Source of the DNA: Parascedosporium putredinis
Taxonomy: Eukaryota; Ascomycota; Sordariomycetes; Microascales; Microascaceae
Direction of reading: 5' to 3'
Length of the DNA stretch: 64,000 bases
Assembly (NCBI GenBank): GCA_949357655.1
Contig: CASHTG010000014.1
Coordinates: 186,001 to 250,000, forward strand
A program made the translations under genes and the position numbers. The notes under the pieces are model-generated. The model was not told the origin of the DNA. It made no database searches and was given only the letters and a program-made list of their open reading frames with translations. Below are positions 1-11,137 of the stretch, in pieces; position 1 is the first letter of the stretch, and every line of letters starts with the position of its first letter.

Positions 1-203
1 AAAGAACTATTATATAACTAACTATAATAGATATATTTAAAATAGTAAGAGGAGTTCTTACTTATATAGTAAACTTTATTATCTTTAAAATAAGATAAGT
101 ATAGTATTTTAGAAATTAAGCCTAATAAGTTAATAATATTAGTAAGTAGGTAATAATTAGTAGATAAATAAGGAATATATAAAAGTAAATAGCTTATAAT
201 ATA

Positions 204-208
204 GAAAG
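204..208. repeat. Target-site duplication, left copy
   Basis: GAAAG directly before the LTR at 209; identical to 7699-7703. Five bases is the usual duplication length for Ty3/gypsy integration. Confidence 0.9.
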
Positions 209-622
209 TGTGACGTTCCAACACTAGGACGTGCTGCTTAGGGTTAGGTTGCGTTAGGGTTAGAACAGTCAGGCCTGTTAGTGGCTCAGTGAGGCAATCA
301 AACAGTACAACAATATCATTTATCCATAATATGTATTCAAGTGTAGGGGTCAAGTGTACTTGAATTAACTACTGGAAAGGATATAGAACTTCCTTTCCTC
401 TAAGGTCTACTTAGTTCCTTATATAGTTAGTGACTTATCCAGGACCGCAGTTTCCCTAGTTGCAGTCCTTAGGTGGACCGCAACTTCCCATGGTGGTCCT
501 TGTAGGACCACGCCATCTTCTTCATGTGGTCCTTTCCTTACTAGCTGGTTACTGTCTGAGGTTCTTCCTTTACTGCTGGTTTTCACCACCTCCCCAGGCC
601 TACTTCCAGGCCGCTTATAACA
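209..622 (-). repeat. 3' LTR of the retrotransposon
   Basis: 414 bp, aligning without gaps at its ends to 7285-7698. On the plus strand it starts TGTGACG and ends ATAACA, so it has the TG...CA ends of an LTR. Differences from the partner LTR are transitions in both directions, as expected when each copy suffered RIP separately. Confidence 0.95.
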
Positions 623-640
623 TGATACCTCCCCTCTTTT
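623..640 (-). other. Polypurine tract of the retrotransposon
   Basis: On the minus strand this reads AAAAGAGGGGAGGTATCA and abuts the 3' LTR. It is the plus-strand primer site of an LTR element and fixes the element's direction as minus. Confidence 0.8.
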
Positions 641-3088
641 AGTCTTTATCCCTAAAGACCTTTTATAACTTGTGGCTCCCTACTTCTGTTAGCTTAGCGG
701 TTGGTTCTATTCTTTCCATCCTCACCTTCCTATAGTGATGCTGACGCCATGACAGATCATATCTCCAAACATATATCTACCACCCTTCATAAGAAATGAG
801 AGGGCGAAGCCCTTACTCAGTATATTTCCTCCTTTAGTGAGGACCTCGACATACCTTACTCCTGGTGTTTTAACGCGGGGAGGGTCTATCATATGGCTTC
901 CAGCTCTTCCTAGTGCTTAGCTTATTTGAAGGGGAAGAGGTCCTATGATAGTTCCCTGGTCGCCTCTTCTCGTAGGTCTCCCTCCCTTATTCCTTCTAGT
1001 GCCCTCCTAGCACTTTGACTGATAGTTACTGTTACTTATAGTTTCTCATACTATGATGGAAACTTAGAAAGTAGATGAGGCCCTTAAGAAATCAGAGGAG
1101 TAGCTTCTAGAGCTGATAGCTTAGATTACCTGCCTTTGTCGTCAGCGTAAGCTCCTTAGGGAGCGTAGGGACGCGCTCTTCCGACGTGGTGTGCTGGTCT
1201 GTCGGAAGAGGAGTCTTTAGTGGTGGAAACCTAATAGGTGGTCAGGTAGGCTTAGTCTCTTAGTGCTGTGGGGGTGATTAACTAGGATGTTGTAGGTTTT
1301 GACTTTGATATACCTATAGATTCTAGGGTTTTTATAGGTATTTCTAGTAGAACTAAGCTAGAAGGTTCTAGCTCCCTTTAAGGTATTTAATAGGTTCCTA
1401 TATATTTTCACTATATTTAAAATTTTTCTATTTTACTAGATACTTGATTTTTCCATTATCATTATAGCTAGAGTTAAGGATTTTTCTACTTCCTACTTAT
1501 CTTCTACTAGTTTAACTATGATTAATTCTTCTATAGGTATATTATTATATACTAGTTCTAGTAGTAATATATAAAAGATAGGGTATTTAAGTCCTATTAT
1601 AGTTAGTAACTCTAGTTTATAGTTAACTTCTAAAATTTTTCATTTGATAATAAATAGTCCTAGTTTTTTATAATTAAGTTTATCACTTAGTCTTTTTATA
1701 GTGATTTAGGGATCCCTTTTTCCTACTTTCTTTTAGAGTAGGTAGACCTTACTCCCCTCCTAGAAGGTTAGTCCCTTAATCCTCTTTTGATTTATATAGC
1801 TTATTATTCTTTCTTATATAAATTCAAGTTCTATTATAAGTTATTAGTATAGCTTCTTTATTTATTCTACTATTATGATTACTTATTTAGCTACTAAATA
1901 TTATCCTTATAGTTTAAACCCTAGTTCTAGTTTAATTCTATAGTTTATATAGAATAGTGATATTCCTATACTTTTATATTTATTTATATTATATATATAC
2001 TATACTAATAGTAGGTACTTTACCTAGTTATCTTAGTCCTAATTAATATAATATTAAAGGTAGGTTTCTATAGTTTAGTTAACTTATTCTACTATTCCCT
2101 AGGTTTTAGGGTATACTATTAATAACTTATAGTATATCCTTAGTAGGTCTATAAGACTCTACTAAAACTTAGAGATAAATATACCTCCTCTATCTATATT
2201 AACTTCTTTTAGTAGGTTATAGTTAGCTAGTATAGTTTATAGGAATAGGTTAGCAAACTTTAGTATATTTATTACTTCTCTATAAAATATAAAGTATATA
2301 TACCTTATTAGCCTATCCATAACTACTATAATACTATTATATTTTTAACTTATAACTAGATCTTCTAATTTAGGTAACTTAACTATAAAGTCTATAGTTA
2401 TACTTTACTATAGTACTTTAGGTACTAGTATAGGTTATAGGAGTCTATATAGTTTATATCTATTTACTTTATTCTTAGTATATAAGTTATACTTAGTAAC
2501 TTCCTCCTATACTAATTTCCTAAGGTTTTTGATTATATAGCTACCTGGTATCTTACTTACTATTTTGGTGATACCTAGGTGTCCTCCTCTTAGAGACTTA
2601 TATACTACTTATATAAGACTTCTTACTAGATATTCTAGTACTAGTTATCCTTAGTGACTATAGTTATTTATATAGTTTCCTTCTCTATAGTACTCTTTAA
2701 TAGCTTATATAGTAGGGTAGCTATACTATAGCTAGTAGCTTATAGTAAGCTGTTATAAGCTTCTATTAGTATATTTATAAAACACTATTTTCATTTTATT
2801 AGGTATTTTCTTAAAGTGGTTAGGCCTTTAGCTAAGTATATCTACTCTTCTATTTTCTATTCCTTTAATATATATGATTTTAAAGTTATATTCTAATAAT
2901 ATTTCAGCCTATCTAGTTTATCACTTATTAAGCTCCTTAGTTATTATAAAGCTAGTAAGGTTTTTATAGTCTAAGAATATACTGATCAGGTACTTTACTC
3001 TAATAAAGTAGTATTTCTATTCTTTAAAAGCTTCTATAATAGCTATTAACTCTTTATTAGGGATCCTATATTATACTATAGGTCTATT

Positions 3089-3121
3089 AAGTTTTTTTAA
3101 TATAAAGGCTATAGGTCTTAG
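3089..3121 (-). pseudogene. RNase H domain remnant
   Basis: Reads LRPIAFILKKL, resembling the LRPIAFxSKKL stretch of the gypsy RNase H domain. It lies about 480 bp downstream of the RT box on the minus strand, the expected distance and order. Surrounding frames contain stops. Confidence 0.65.
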
Positions 3122-3598
3122 TTATCCTTTAGGGTCTTATTATCTAAGTTAGGCTCTAATTATATAGTTAGATATATTAGTTTAACTTTAAATAGTTTAT
3201 TAAGGTCTATATTATAAAGTACTAGTTATTTATAGATACTTTATTTTATTTCTTAGAATACTTCTTATTATTCTTTTCCCTAAATAAACTAGTTTTCGTT
3301 TTTATAAGGTCTATTAAAGGTTTTACCCTTTTACTATAGTCTTATAGGAATCGTCAGTAGAAGTTAGCGAAGCCTAGGAAGCCTCTTACTTCTATTACTA
3401 TTTATAGTATAGGCTAGTCTAAGACTACTTATACTTTAGATTCCTATATTTATATCTTACCTAGTTTAATAGTATAACTAAGGAAGTCTACCTCTTATAT
3501 ATAGAAGAAACTCTTCTTAGGTTCTACTAATAACTTAGCCTTCTATAGTTTTTATAGTACCTTTTAATATATTCCTTATATTCTTCTAATATATTAGA

Positions 3599-3634
3599 GA
3601 AGATTAGGATATTATCTAGGTATACTATAATAAA
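3599..3634 (-). pseudogene. Reverse transcriptase catalytic motif remnant
   Basis: Twelve codons read FIIVYLDNILIF, matching the Ty3/gypsy RT block normally seen as (F/V)xVxYLDDILIF. GAT/GAC to AAT at the second catalytic Asp is a G-to-A change on the coding strand. Confidence 0.85.
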
Positions 3635-6600
3635 CTAGTTAAGGTACTCCCTAAGTATATAGTTGATCATTATTTAGAATATAGTAGGTATATTAGTTAA
3701 CCTAAATAGTATAATATAGTATTCATAATATCTATACCTTATCCTAAATACTATTTTCTATTTATCTCCTTTCTTAATTCTGATAAGGTTATAGGCTCCT
3801 TTTAGGTCTAGGGCTATAAACTACTATACCTTCCCTAGTCTATCTTATAGTTCTAAGATTAATAGTAGGGGATATCTATTTTTAATAGTATTAGTGTTTA
3901 GTTATTAGTAGTTAATATATATTTATAGTTTTCTATTTTTCTTAGGTATAAAGAGTATTAGGTACCCTACTAGTGATACTAAGGGTCTAATAAACCCCTT
4001 TTTAATATTTTCCTAGATATACTCCTATAGTTCTTTTAACTATTCTTAGTTAAGGTTATAGATTAGTATAAACTTAGGTATAGCTCCTAGTTTAAGGTTG
4101 ATTTTATAGTCCTACTAGCTATATTCTAGTAAGCTAGTATTAAGTTCTTTTATAAATACTTTAGTATATTTACAATATCATAGGGATAAGCTCTATAGTA
4201 CTTCCTCCCTTATTCTTATAGTAACTATACTATATATAGCCTTCATTTTTCTATTTTATTAGTATTTCTTTCCTTTTAGTAATATATTTAAACTTATAGT
4301 AGTGAGCTCTTTAATATATATTATTATACTAAAGGCTCTTAGCTTATTTAAGGTGGACTTTCCTAGTCACTACTACTTAGGGACTAAGTTGTTAATAGAG
4401 TCTCCTTAGCCCTACTAAGTAAGCTGATTAGTACTCTAGTCTATTATAGGGTTTTCCTTCCTAAGCTATAGGATACCTAAGACCACTAGGTAGCTAATTT
4501 ATGATATTGAAGCTGATCTATATTTCACAGCCTGAGATGTCAACGTTAAGGTATATAGTCTCTTATCTAATCTATCTATTATCATAACTAACTAATACTC
4601 CTTTATAGTTTACTAATATATATAGGTCTTATTTAAGGTCCTATAGAAGTTATAGTTTATTTACTATATCTAGTAAGATAAAGTTTCCTTATATACTACT
4701 ATTAATTAAGGTGTTATATTATTTTCCCTTATTTATACTATTACCTTAAGATACTTATCATTTTATATACTTAGGTTATATTCTTTTTAGTACTATATTC
4801 CTTTAGTGTTTATAGATACCTTTATATATCTAGTTATTCTAGTGGCTAGGTTATATTACTTTCCTAGTAGTAGGATTTATTCTAGGACTTATAGTAGCTA
4901 TCTTACCTTCTTCTTTAGTTCCTAGTATTCCTTTCATTTATTAAGGAATATTTAGTCCCTATTATACCTTTATTAATACTATTAGTTTTTATATTCTACA
5001 ACCTTATCTTTAATTTCTTAGTTATCTTTATTAGTTCTTATATTATTTTTCATAGTATAGTACTATACTTCGATTAGTTGTTCTTCTATACTATTAAGTT
5101 CCTCTTATAGTATAGCTACTTGTTAGTATACTCTAGTGATTTATTCACTTTAGTTACTTAGCTAGTCTACGTTTTCTTCTATAGCTATTATATAGTACTC
5201 CTATTCTTCTTATTAGGGAATATATATATCTTTTATAAGTTTTTTATATTTTTCCTATTGTTTATCTGTTTTTCCTATATACTTCTATACTTACTGAAAG
5301 TTATTATAGGTAGTTTCCTAGTAGTTCTGAAGTTTTTATTATAGGGCTTAGACCTACTACTCTATTTTATAGAGTTTTCTAGAGATAGTATCTTCTTAGT
5401 TTTCTAGTCTAACTTCTATTTATATTTTATTTTAATAGATCTAGCTTTTAGTTTCCTACCTTCTAAATAGTGTTATCAAGTAGTATTAGGGGTATATCCT
5501 AGTCCCTTATTTCTAGTTCCTAGAGCTAGTTTCTATGGTACTCTAGGTTATAGATGATATAGTTATGTTATTCTATATATTTCCTTTACTATATAAGTAT
5601 ATACTTTTCTAGTTTTTCGAAACTATTTATTAGGTCTTAGTTCACTTTTTGTTAGTTCTTAAACTATTATATCTTTTAGGGTATCCTCATTCCTTATTAA
5701 GTTATACTAGTTTTTCGAAGATATACCTATTTTCTTTAAGACTAGTTTATAGGTTTTCTAATATCTTCTAATTATAGTCTTTCTCCTTTAACTTAGGTTT
5801 TATTCCTAAAACTTTTAGACCTTAGTTCTATTATTAGGTTAGTACTTAAGCTATTTATTATAGAATAGCTCTATTACTTTAAGGGGGTGTTTAAGTAAGT
5901 CTTCTACTATCTTCTATCAGGGGTAGTATATCCTATAATAGCTTATCATTCTAAGTTACTTTAGCTTTTAGGGTAGTATCCTACTCTATTCTTACTATCC
6001 TAGTAGGTGTGGTAACTATCGTCATAATATACTATCTAATATATAGTATAGTAGTCTAGTAGCTTGCTAGCATTTCCTAGCTCTTTAGTTTATTTATTAT
6101 ACTATTTCTATCCTATTATAGGTATAGGTTTCTATAGTTTCTTTTCATTCTTAAAGTTACTACTAGTCTTACTTTAGTATTCCTATATATAGTACCCTAG
6201 TTTTCTATAGTTAAAATACTCTCTATTCTTACTTAGTGCTAGTTTAAGTTCTCTACTAGCTACTCTAAGTTCTATTAGTCTAGGGTATATTCCCTATAAG
6301 GTGTTACTATTAGCCCTTCTAGCCTTAGTATTAGTGTAGTATTTTTTCTAAAATAGGTTATTTCTATTTAGGCTTTAGTATTACTTCTTTTCTTATTCTC
6401 TTTTATATAACTGGTTATTAATAGACACTGCTAGCTTAATATAGTCTATAAGTGTGACTAGTAGAGGTTATACTCTAATAAGTTAGTCTTTTACTTTTTC
6501 TTTAAGTCCTTAATAGAATAGGTTGATAAGGACCTTATCTAGGTAGTTTAGATATAAGGCTACCTATCTGAATATAATAATATACTATGAGGCTACTCCT

Positions 6601-7284
6601 TTCTATCTAAGGTTATAGAGTTAGTTCTATATAGCCTTATCCTTATCTAGTTCTCTAAAGGCTCCTTTAATAGTATACTTAAAGTTTTCATACCTAGCGA
6701 AAACCGTTTTGGTGAATTCTAACTATCTATAGGTACTGACTTTAAGGAAGTCCCTTAGGGTTAGTTTAAACTAATCTAAAGTAGGTCTAGTAAGATACCT
6801 CACTACATATTATACCTAGTCTATACCTATCTTTAGTTATAGGTAGTATAACAGGTACTCTTTCATTTAGGTGAGGTATATATAGAGTTTTATATAGTTT
6901 CCATTAAACTTCTCAGGTTTAGGGATCTTAAGATATAATACCTCCCCTTCTATCACTGATCCTACTACTATTTTTTATAGTATAGCTTTAGTTTTTATAA
7001 GGTAGCTATATAAGTTGTTGATAACTTACTACTAGCCTTATATATTATCTTATACCTTTCTAAGGGTATCGTTAACCTAATCCTTAGGTGTATACTTGGT
7101 TTCGTTGTCTAAGTCTACCTCTATCCCTTTATTATCTTCTTTAATAGGGGTAGGGGTAGAGGAACTCTTCTCTAGTTCCTTCCCCTTGCCTTTAGCGCTC
7201 CCCTTAGTGCTTCCTATGACAGAGGATATAGTTCTTAGTTAGTACTATCTAAAAGGGTCACTTATTAAATAGGAGTAGTTAACA

Positions 7285-7698
7285 TATGATATTCTAACAC
7301 TAGGATATGCTACTTAGGGTTAGGTTATATTAAGGTTAGAATAGTTAGGCCTGTTAGTAGCTTAGTGAGGTAATTAAATAGTATAATAATATCGTTTATC
7401 TATAATGCGTATTCAAGTATAGGGGTTAAGTGTACTTGAATTGACTACTAGAAAGGATATAGAACTTCCTTTCCTCTAAGGTCTACTTGGTTCCTTATAT
7501 AGTTGGTGACTTGTCCAGGACCACAGTTTCCCTGGTTGCGGTCCTTAGGTAGACCGCAACTTCCGTGGTGCGGTCCTTGTAGGACCACGCCGTCTTCTTC
7601 ATGCAGTCCTTTCCTTACTGGCTGGTTACTGTCTGAGGTTCTTCCTTTACTGCCGGTTTTCACCGCCTCCCGGGCCTACTTCCAGGCCGCTCGTGACA
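7285..7698 (-). repeat. 5' LTR of the retrotransposon
   Basis: 414 bp, partner of 209-622. On the minus strand it starts TGTCACGA; its other end has decayed from TCACA to TCATA. It sits directly against the right-hand GAAAG duplication. Confidence 0.95.
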
Positions 7699-7703
7699 GA
7701 AAG
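7699..7703. repeat. Target-site duplication, right copy
   Basis: GAAAG directly after the LTR that ends at 7698; identical to 204-208. Confidence 0.9.
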
Positions 7704-7831
7704 GGGGATAGAAGGGAAGTTAGACTAACTATAAGGAAAACTATAGAGTAGGAGTACCCTATATTTAATAGGAGTAAGGGGGTAGAGAATAAAAATCTTT
7801 AGGGATAAAGAATAAAGGAGGGGAGGTATTA

Positions 7832-8242
7832 TATTATAACCTAGCTACTTAAAGAAGTAGCCTAGGGTAGGTAGTGAAGACCTATAGAAATAATAGGCTA
7901 GAGGAACTATAGGTAAAGGGATTACCCTGATTACTTAGTGATCTAGATAACCTAGGTTACTATAGTTATAGTAATTAGAGCTACCTAATTACCTAGATTA
8001 TAACTAAATACTATAATCTACTACCTATATAAGGAAGTAAGTAGACTTTAGAGGGAAGGAGGTCTTATATCCTTCCTAGTAGTTAATTTAAGTATACTTA
8101 ACCCTTATATTTAAATATATATTATAGATAATAATATTATTATACTATTTAATTACCTTACTAAGCTACTAATAGGCCCTAACTATTCTAACCCTAATAT
8201 AACCTAACCCTAAGTAATATACCCTAGTATTAGAATATTATA
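7832..8242 (+). repeat. Related LTR copy, plus orientation
   Basis: About 411 bp. It is preceded by a decayed polypurine tract (AAAGGAGGGGAGGTATTA, 7814-7831), begins TATTATAA and ends AGAATATTATA, matching the two ends of the 414-bp LTR in opposite orientation to the full element. The second half aligns well; the first half (U3-like) is more divergent. It looks like the 3' end of another, mostly lost element of a related subfamily. Confidence 0.75.
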
Positions 8243-8327
8243 ATAAGGAAAAGGTATCTTTATATTTAATATAACCTAAGAAAAATAAGAATCTTTAAAG
8301 ATAAAAATTAAAAGAAGGGAGATATTA

Positions 8328-8741
8328 TATTATAATCTAGCTATCTAAAAAGTAATTTAAAAGAGATAATATAGAATATAATAGTAGAAAAAGGTAATAT
8401 TTAGAGAAAATATATAAAAGAATATTTAGATTATATAGTAATTTAGGTAATTTAAGTTATTAAGATTATAGTAATTAAAATAGCTTAATTACTTAGATTA
8501 TAATATTATATTATAATCTCTAGTCTATATAAGGAAGTAAGTAAACTTTAAAGGAGAGGAGGTTTTATATCTTTTTAATAGTTAATTTAAATATATTTAA
8601 GCTTTATATTTAAATATATATTATAGATAATAATATTATTATATTAATTAATTATTTTATTAAGCTATTAATAAGCTCTAACTATTTTAACCTTAATATA
8701 ACTTAACTTTAAATAATATATCCTAATATTAGAATATTATA
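8328..8741 (+). repeat. Second plus-orientation LTR copy
   Basis: 414 bp, preceded by a decayed polypurine tract (about 8308-8327). Together with its leader it repeats the 7740-8242 unit in tandem, with further C-to-T/G-to-A decay. Confidence 0.75.
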
Positions 8742-8742
8742 T

Positions 8743-9146
8743 ATATTAAGGTTAAAATAGTTAGGGCCTATTAGTAGCTTAGTAAGGTAATTAAATAGTA
8801 TAATAATATTATTATTTATAATATATATTTAAATATAGGGTTAAATATATTTAAATTAACTATTAGAAATGATCTTAAAACTTCCTTTCCTCTAAAGTCT
8901 ACTTACTTCTTTATATAGATAGGGCTCTATTAAAGACTATAGTTTCCTATAGTCTTTAAAGGTATAGTCTACTATAGATTATATATTTTCTCTATATATC
9001 CTACTATAGTCTATACTAGACTATATTTCTTCTTTTACTTATAGTTATAGTCTACCTCTTACTAGTTATAATATTTTCCTAAGCTTTATCCTTTTCTACC
9101 TTATTTATCTACCTCTGTCGGCCTACTTCCTAGACTACTTATGATA
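8743..9146 (-). repeat. Inverted LTR copy, truncated at one end
   Basis: Same orientation as the full element. Aligns to about positions 43-414 of the 209-622 LTR and ends CTTATGATA, like the intact LTR's CTTATAACA. The first 40 or so bases of the plus-strand side are missing. It abuts the copy at 8328-8741 head-to-head, forming a long inverted repeat. Confidence 0.75.
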
Positions 9147-9314
9147 AATTAGAATTTAGACTATAGCCTTAGGCTTAGGCTATACTTAAGTAGTAATATT
9201 TAGAAAGTTAATATGCTTATCGGAATTATAACTATATCTATAGATGCGTTGGCTGAGATGGTTAATGGGGCTAATGTCGCCGAACTTAGGTAGCTTAGCT
9301 TCGATGATATGAGT

Positions 9315-10509
9315 CTAAATTCGATTTCTTGCCTTGAATAATTCCTGTATCGCCGGGTCCGAGGCTGATGCCACGACCTGTGTTGCTTTGTCACCAAGCC
9401 TGATCCGCCTCGCATCAAAAAGCTCGCCAAACGTAGTAATCAGCATTTGTTCTCCATTTTCTCCTATCACGATATCTTCTAATATATGCGCCTGCTTGAA
9501 GTCGCTCTTTTATCCGCTTCAGAGCAGATTTCGAGACACTGCCTAACACTTTCATGCTCATTTGCGAGTCGCTGAGTTTCGACCGTGGGAGGTGGGATGT
9601 TATCACCTTGTTGTGCAGTTGCTCTAGTAGAGAGTCGGCTTTCTACCTCTGCCCCATGGATACGTAGTCGATCAAGCGTATCGTTGAGCCTCTCAGTGCA
9701 TTCTTTTAATGTTAAGAGCGTCATAACGTGGGCGAGCGTTAAATCCCGGGTTGAAATTTCATATGGCAAAACACTCTCGCGCGGTTTTGTGGCCGAGGAG
9801 GCTGGAGCTTCAACTGGTCAATATATGTCAGCGCTCCATGACAGATTTCGAGACACTGTTCCGTCGCCTTTCGCTCGCTCTGGAACCGTTCTAAATCCGT
9901 TGGCGATCTGCTGGGATGGATATTATTCTGCTGATTCAACGAGCTTAGTCTCAGGTTAATCTCCCCAAGGTGATCCTCTAGATCCTGTTTCGTATTTCGA
10001 ATCATCTCTTTATATTCGTTCAGAACATGAAGGGTCACTGAACTCGAACGTCTAGAAGTGTTAGCACAACACGAGGATTGAGGAGCGAGCAACATACAGA
10101 TTTGCATCTGCCAGAGCGATGGCGATGGTAGATTTATAACTAGATAACATCGTGGTAAAGCCAATGACGTCGTTATCCTTGTATTGTAACTTTGCCCAGT
10201 CTCTAAGGCTTGTTCTTGTTTCCCCAGAATGTCGAGTGCACTTTACCACAAGCTTCTGGAATTCTGAGCAGGCTTCAGCGCATTGCGTAAGTGGAAGCTC
10301 CAGTGGAAGTAAGATGGTGGGTTCGCTCGCCGAGAAGGCTTTGAGAGACTGAAGAACGCCATTGAGGGACCCCAGCTCATCTTTCAATTGCCGAACAGCT
10401 CGGGGTGGCCTCGCACGCTTTGAATGGTCTGGAAAAGTAATTTGCTGGACTGGACCGCAGCTGTGAGAATAGCCACTATTCCTGAAGCGACACTGAGCGG
10501 GTCCGCCAT
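9315..10509 (-). CDS. STAND-type fungal N-terminal domain protein (PigL_N-like), three frame breaks
   Basis: The start at 10509 gives MADPLSVASGIVAILTAAV, the typical opening of the fungal STAND N-terminal domain family (PF17111-like). Exons are 10509-10098 and 10051-9315; the 46-bp intron begins GTATGT, has GCTAAC and ends TAG. Three single-base losses break the frame, all in four-base runs: plus-strand G at 10402-10405, T at 9785-9788 and T at 9508-9511. Adding one base at each gives 384 codons and continuous helical, coiled-coil-like sequence ending at TAG 9317-9315. There is no NACHT or NB-ARC domain, so it is an N-terminal-only version. It is divergent to, and a paralogue of, the gene at 11138. 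In this family the domain usually precedes a nucleotide-binding module in fungal NLR-like cell-death or immunity proteins; whether this short form acts in such a pathway is inference. Confidence 0.75.
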
Positions 10510-11137
10510 GTCGAAAAAAAGAGGGGGCTTGAAGAAAAGCGGGTTCTTTGATTTCATGTTTGGTTTTAGGAGTGCACACCAAGGGAATTTTTCTACGCTG
10601 CTGGGGGCTTGGGCGGGGACGATGCTCACACCATCCAATGAGGTTTAATCAGCCGTGCACACCTGATCAACAACAGAGACTGAAATACTAAATCTTCAAG
10701 CAATGCCGGCCAAAATCCCCATCCCTTAGACGGCCAGTCATCGGGAGGTAAGCGTGCCATCTAACCTTGGGGCATCACATGATTCATCGTTTGCTGCTGC
10801 TATGACGCGCAGGCGAGGCCAGGCGGCGGCCTAAAATCTTGATAATCCTTCATAAAAATATGTTGTGGTCAATGGTAGAACACGTGAGCCTGGACAATAA
10901 AAGTAAACCAAGTGGGCCTGGTGTGTAACCTCCCGCATCCCTCAATGCCATTGTCAGCACTTAACTCGGGCGAATCACTCCAATAGCACGTGACTAGTCA
11001 ATAAACCCGCCCCGACCCCTCTTTCATCAAGTCCGACTTCGTCAGGCTTCACATTTCACGCTAGCGACCCCACCCTCTTCATTATTCCCAAAGCCCCTTC
11101 ACCAGCCTAGAAAACCCCACCTTCTCGCCATTCAACG
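10510..11137. promoter_or_regulatory. Shared divergent promoter region of the two STAND-type genes
   Basis: A 628-bp gap between two start codons pointing away from each other. The right half is CT-rich, usual upstream of fungal starts. CACGTG occurs at 10880-10885 and AGCACGTGAC lies near 10985. No confident TATA box was seen. Confidence 0.5.

Larger units (their letters stand above)
209..7698 (-). mobile_element. Ty3/gypsy-type LTR retrotransposon, RIP-inactivated
   Basis: A complete 7490-bp element bounded by two 414-bp direct repeats (209-622 and 7285-7698) and flanked by a perfect 5-bp duplication, GAAAG, at 204-208 and 7699-7703. It reads on the minus strand: a polypurine tract lies directly inside the LTR at 209-622, so that copy is the 3' LTR. 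On the minus strand a mutated reverse transcriptase core reads FIIVYLDNILIF (3634-3599), where the second Asp of the YxDD box has become Asn, and an RNase H-type segment reads LRPIAFILKKL (3121-3089). RT before RNase H, well upstream of the 3' end, fits the gypsy order. Every frame is broken by stops, so it cannot encode its own enzymes. I could not place gag, protease or integrase confidently. Confidence 0.93.
1..9200. other. AT-rich RIP-type repeat block
   Basis: This stretch is much richer in A+T than the rest of the window and is full of TA-rich words and stop codons in all frames. It consists of LTR-retrotransposon sequence and LTR copies described separately. Copies differ from each other almost only by C-to-T and G-to-A changes, the signature of repeat-induced point mutation in ascomycetes. 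Normal base composition resumes near 9200. No host gene is visible inside it. Confidence 0.9.

Noticed and set aside
7448..7751. Open frames of 70-80 codons in the LTR at both strands
   Set aside because: They lie wholly inside the less-RIPed LTR; LTRs do not normally code proteins, and the other LTR copy has stops.
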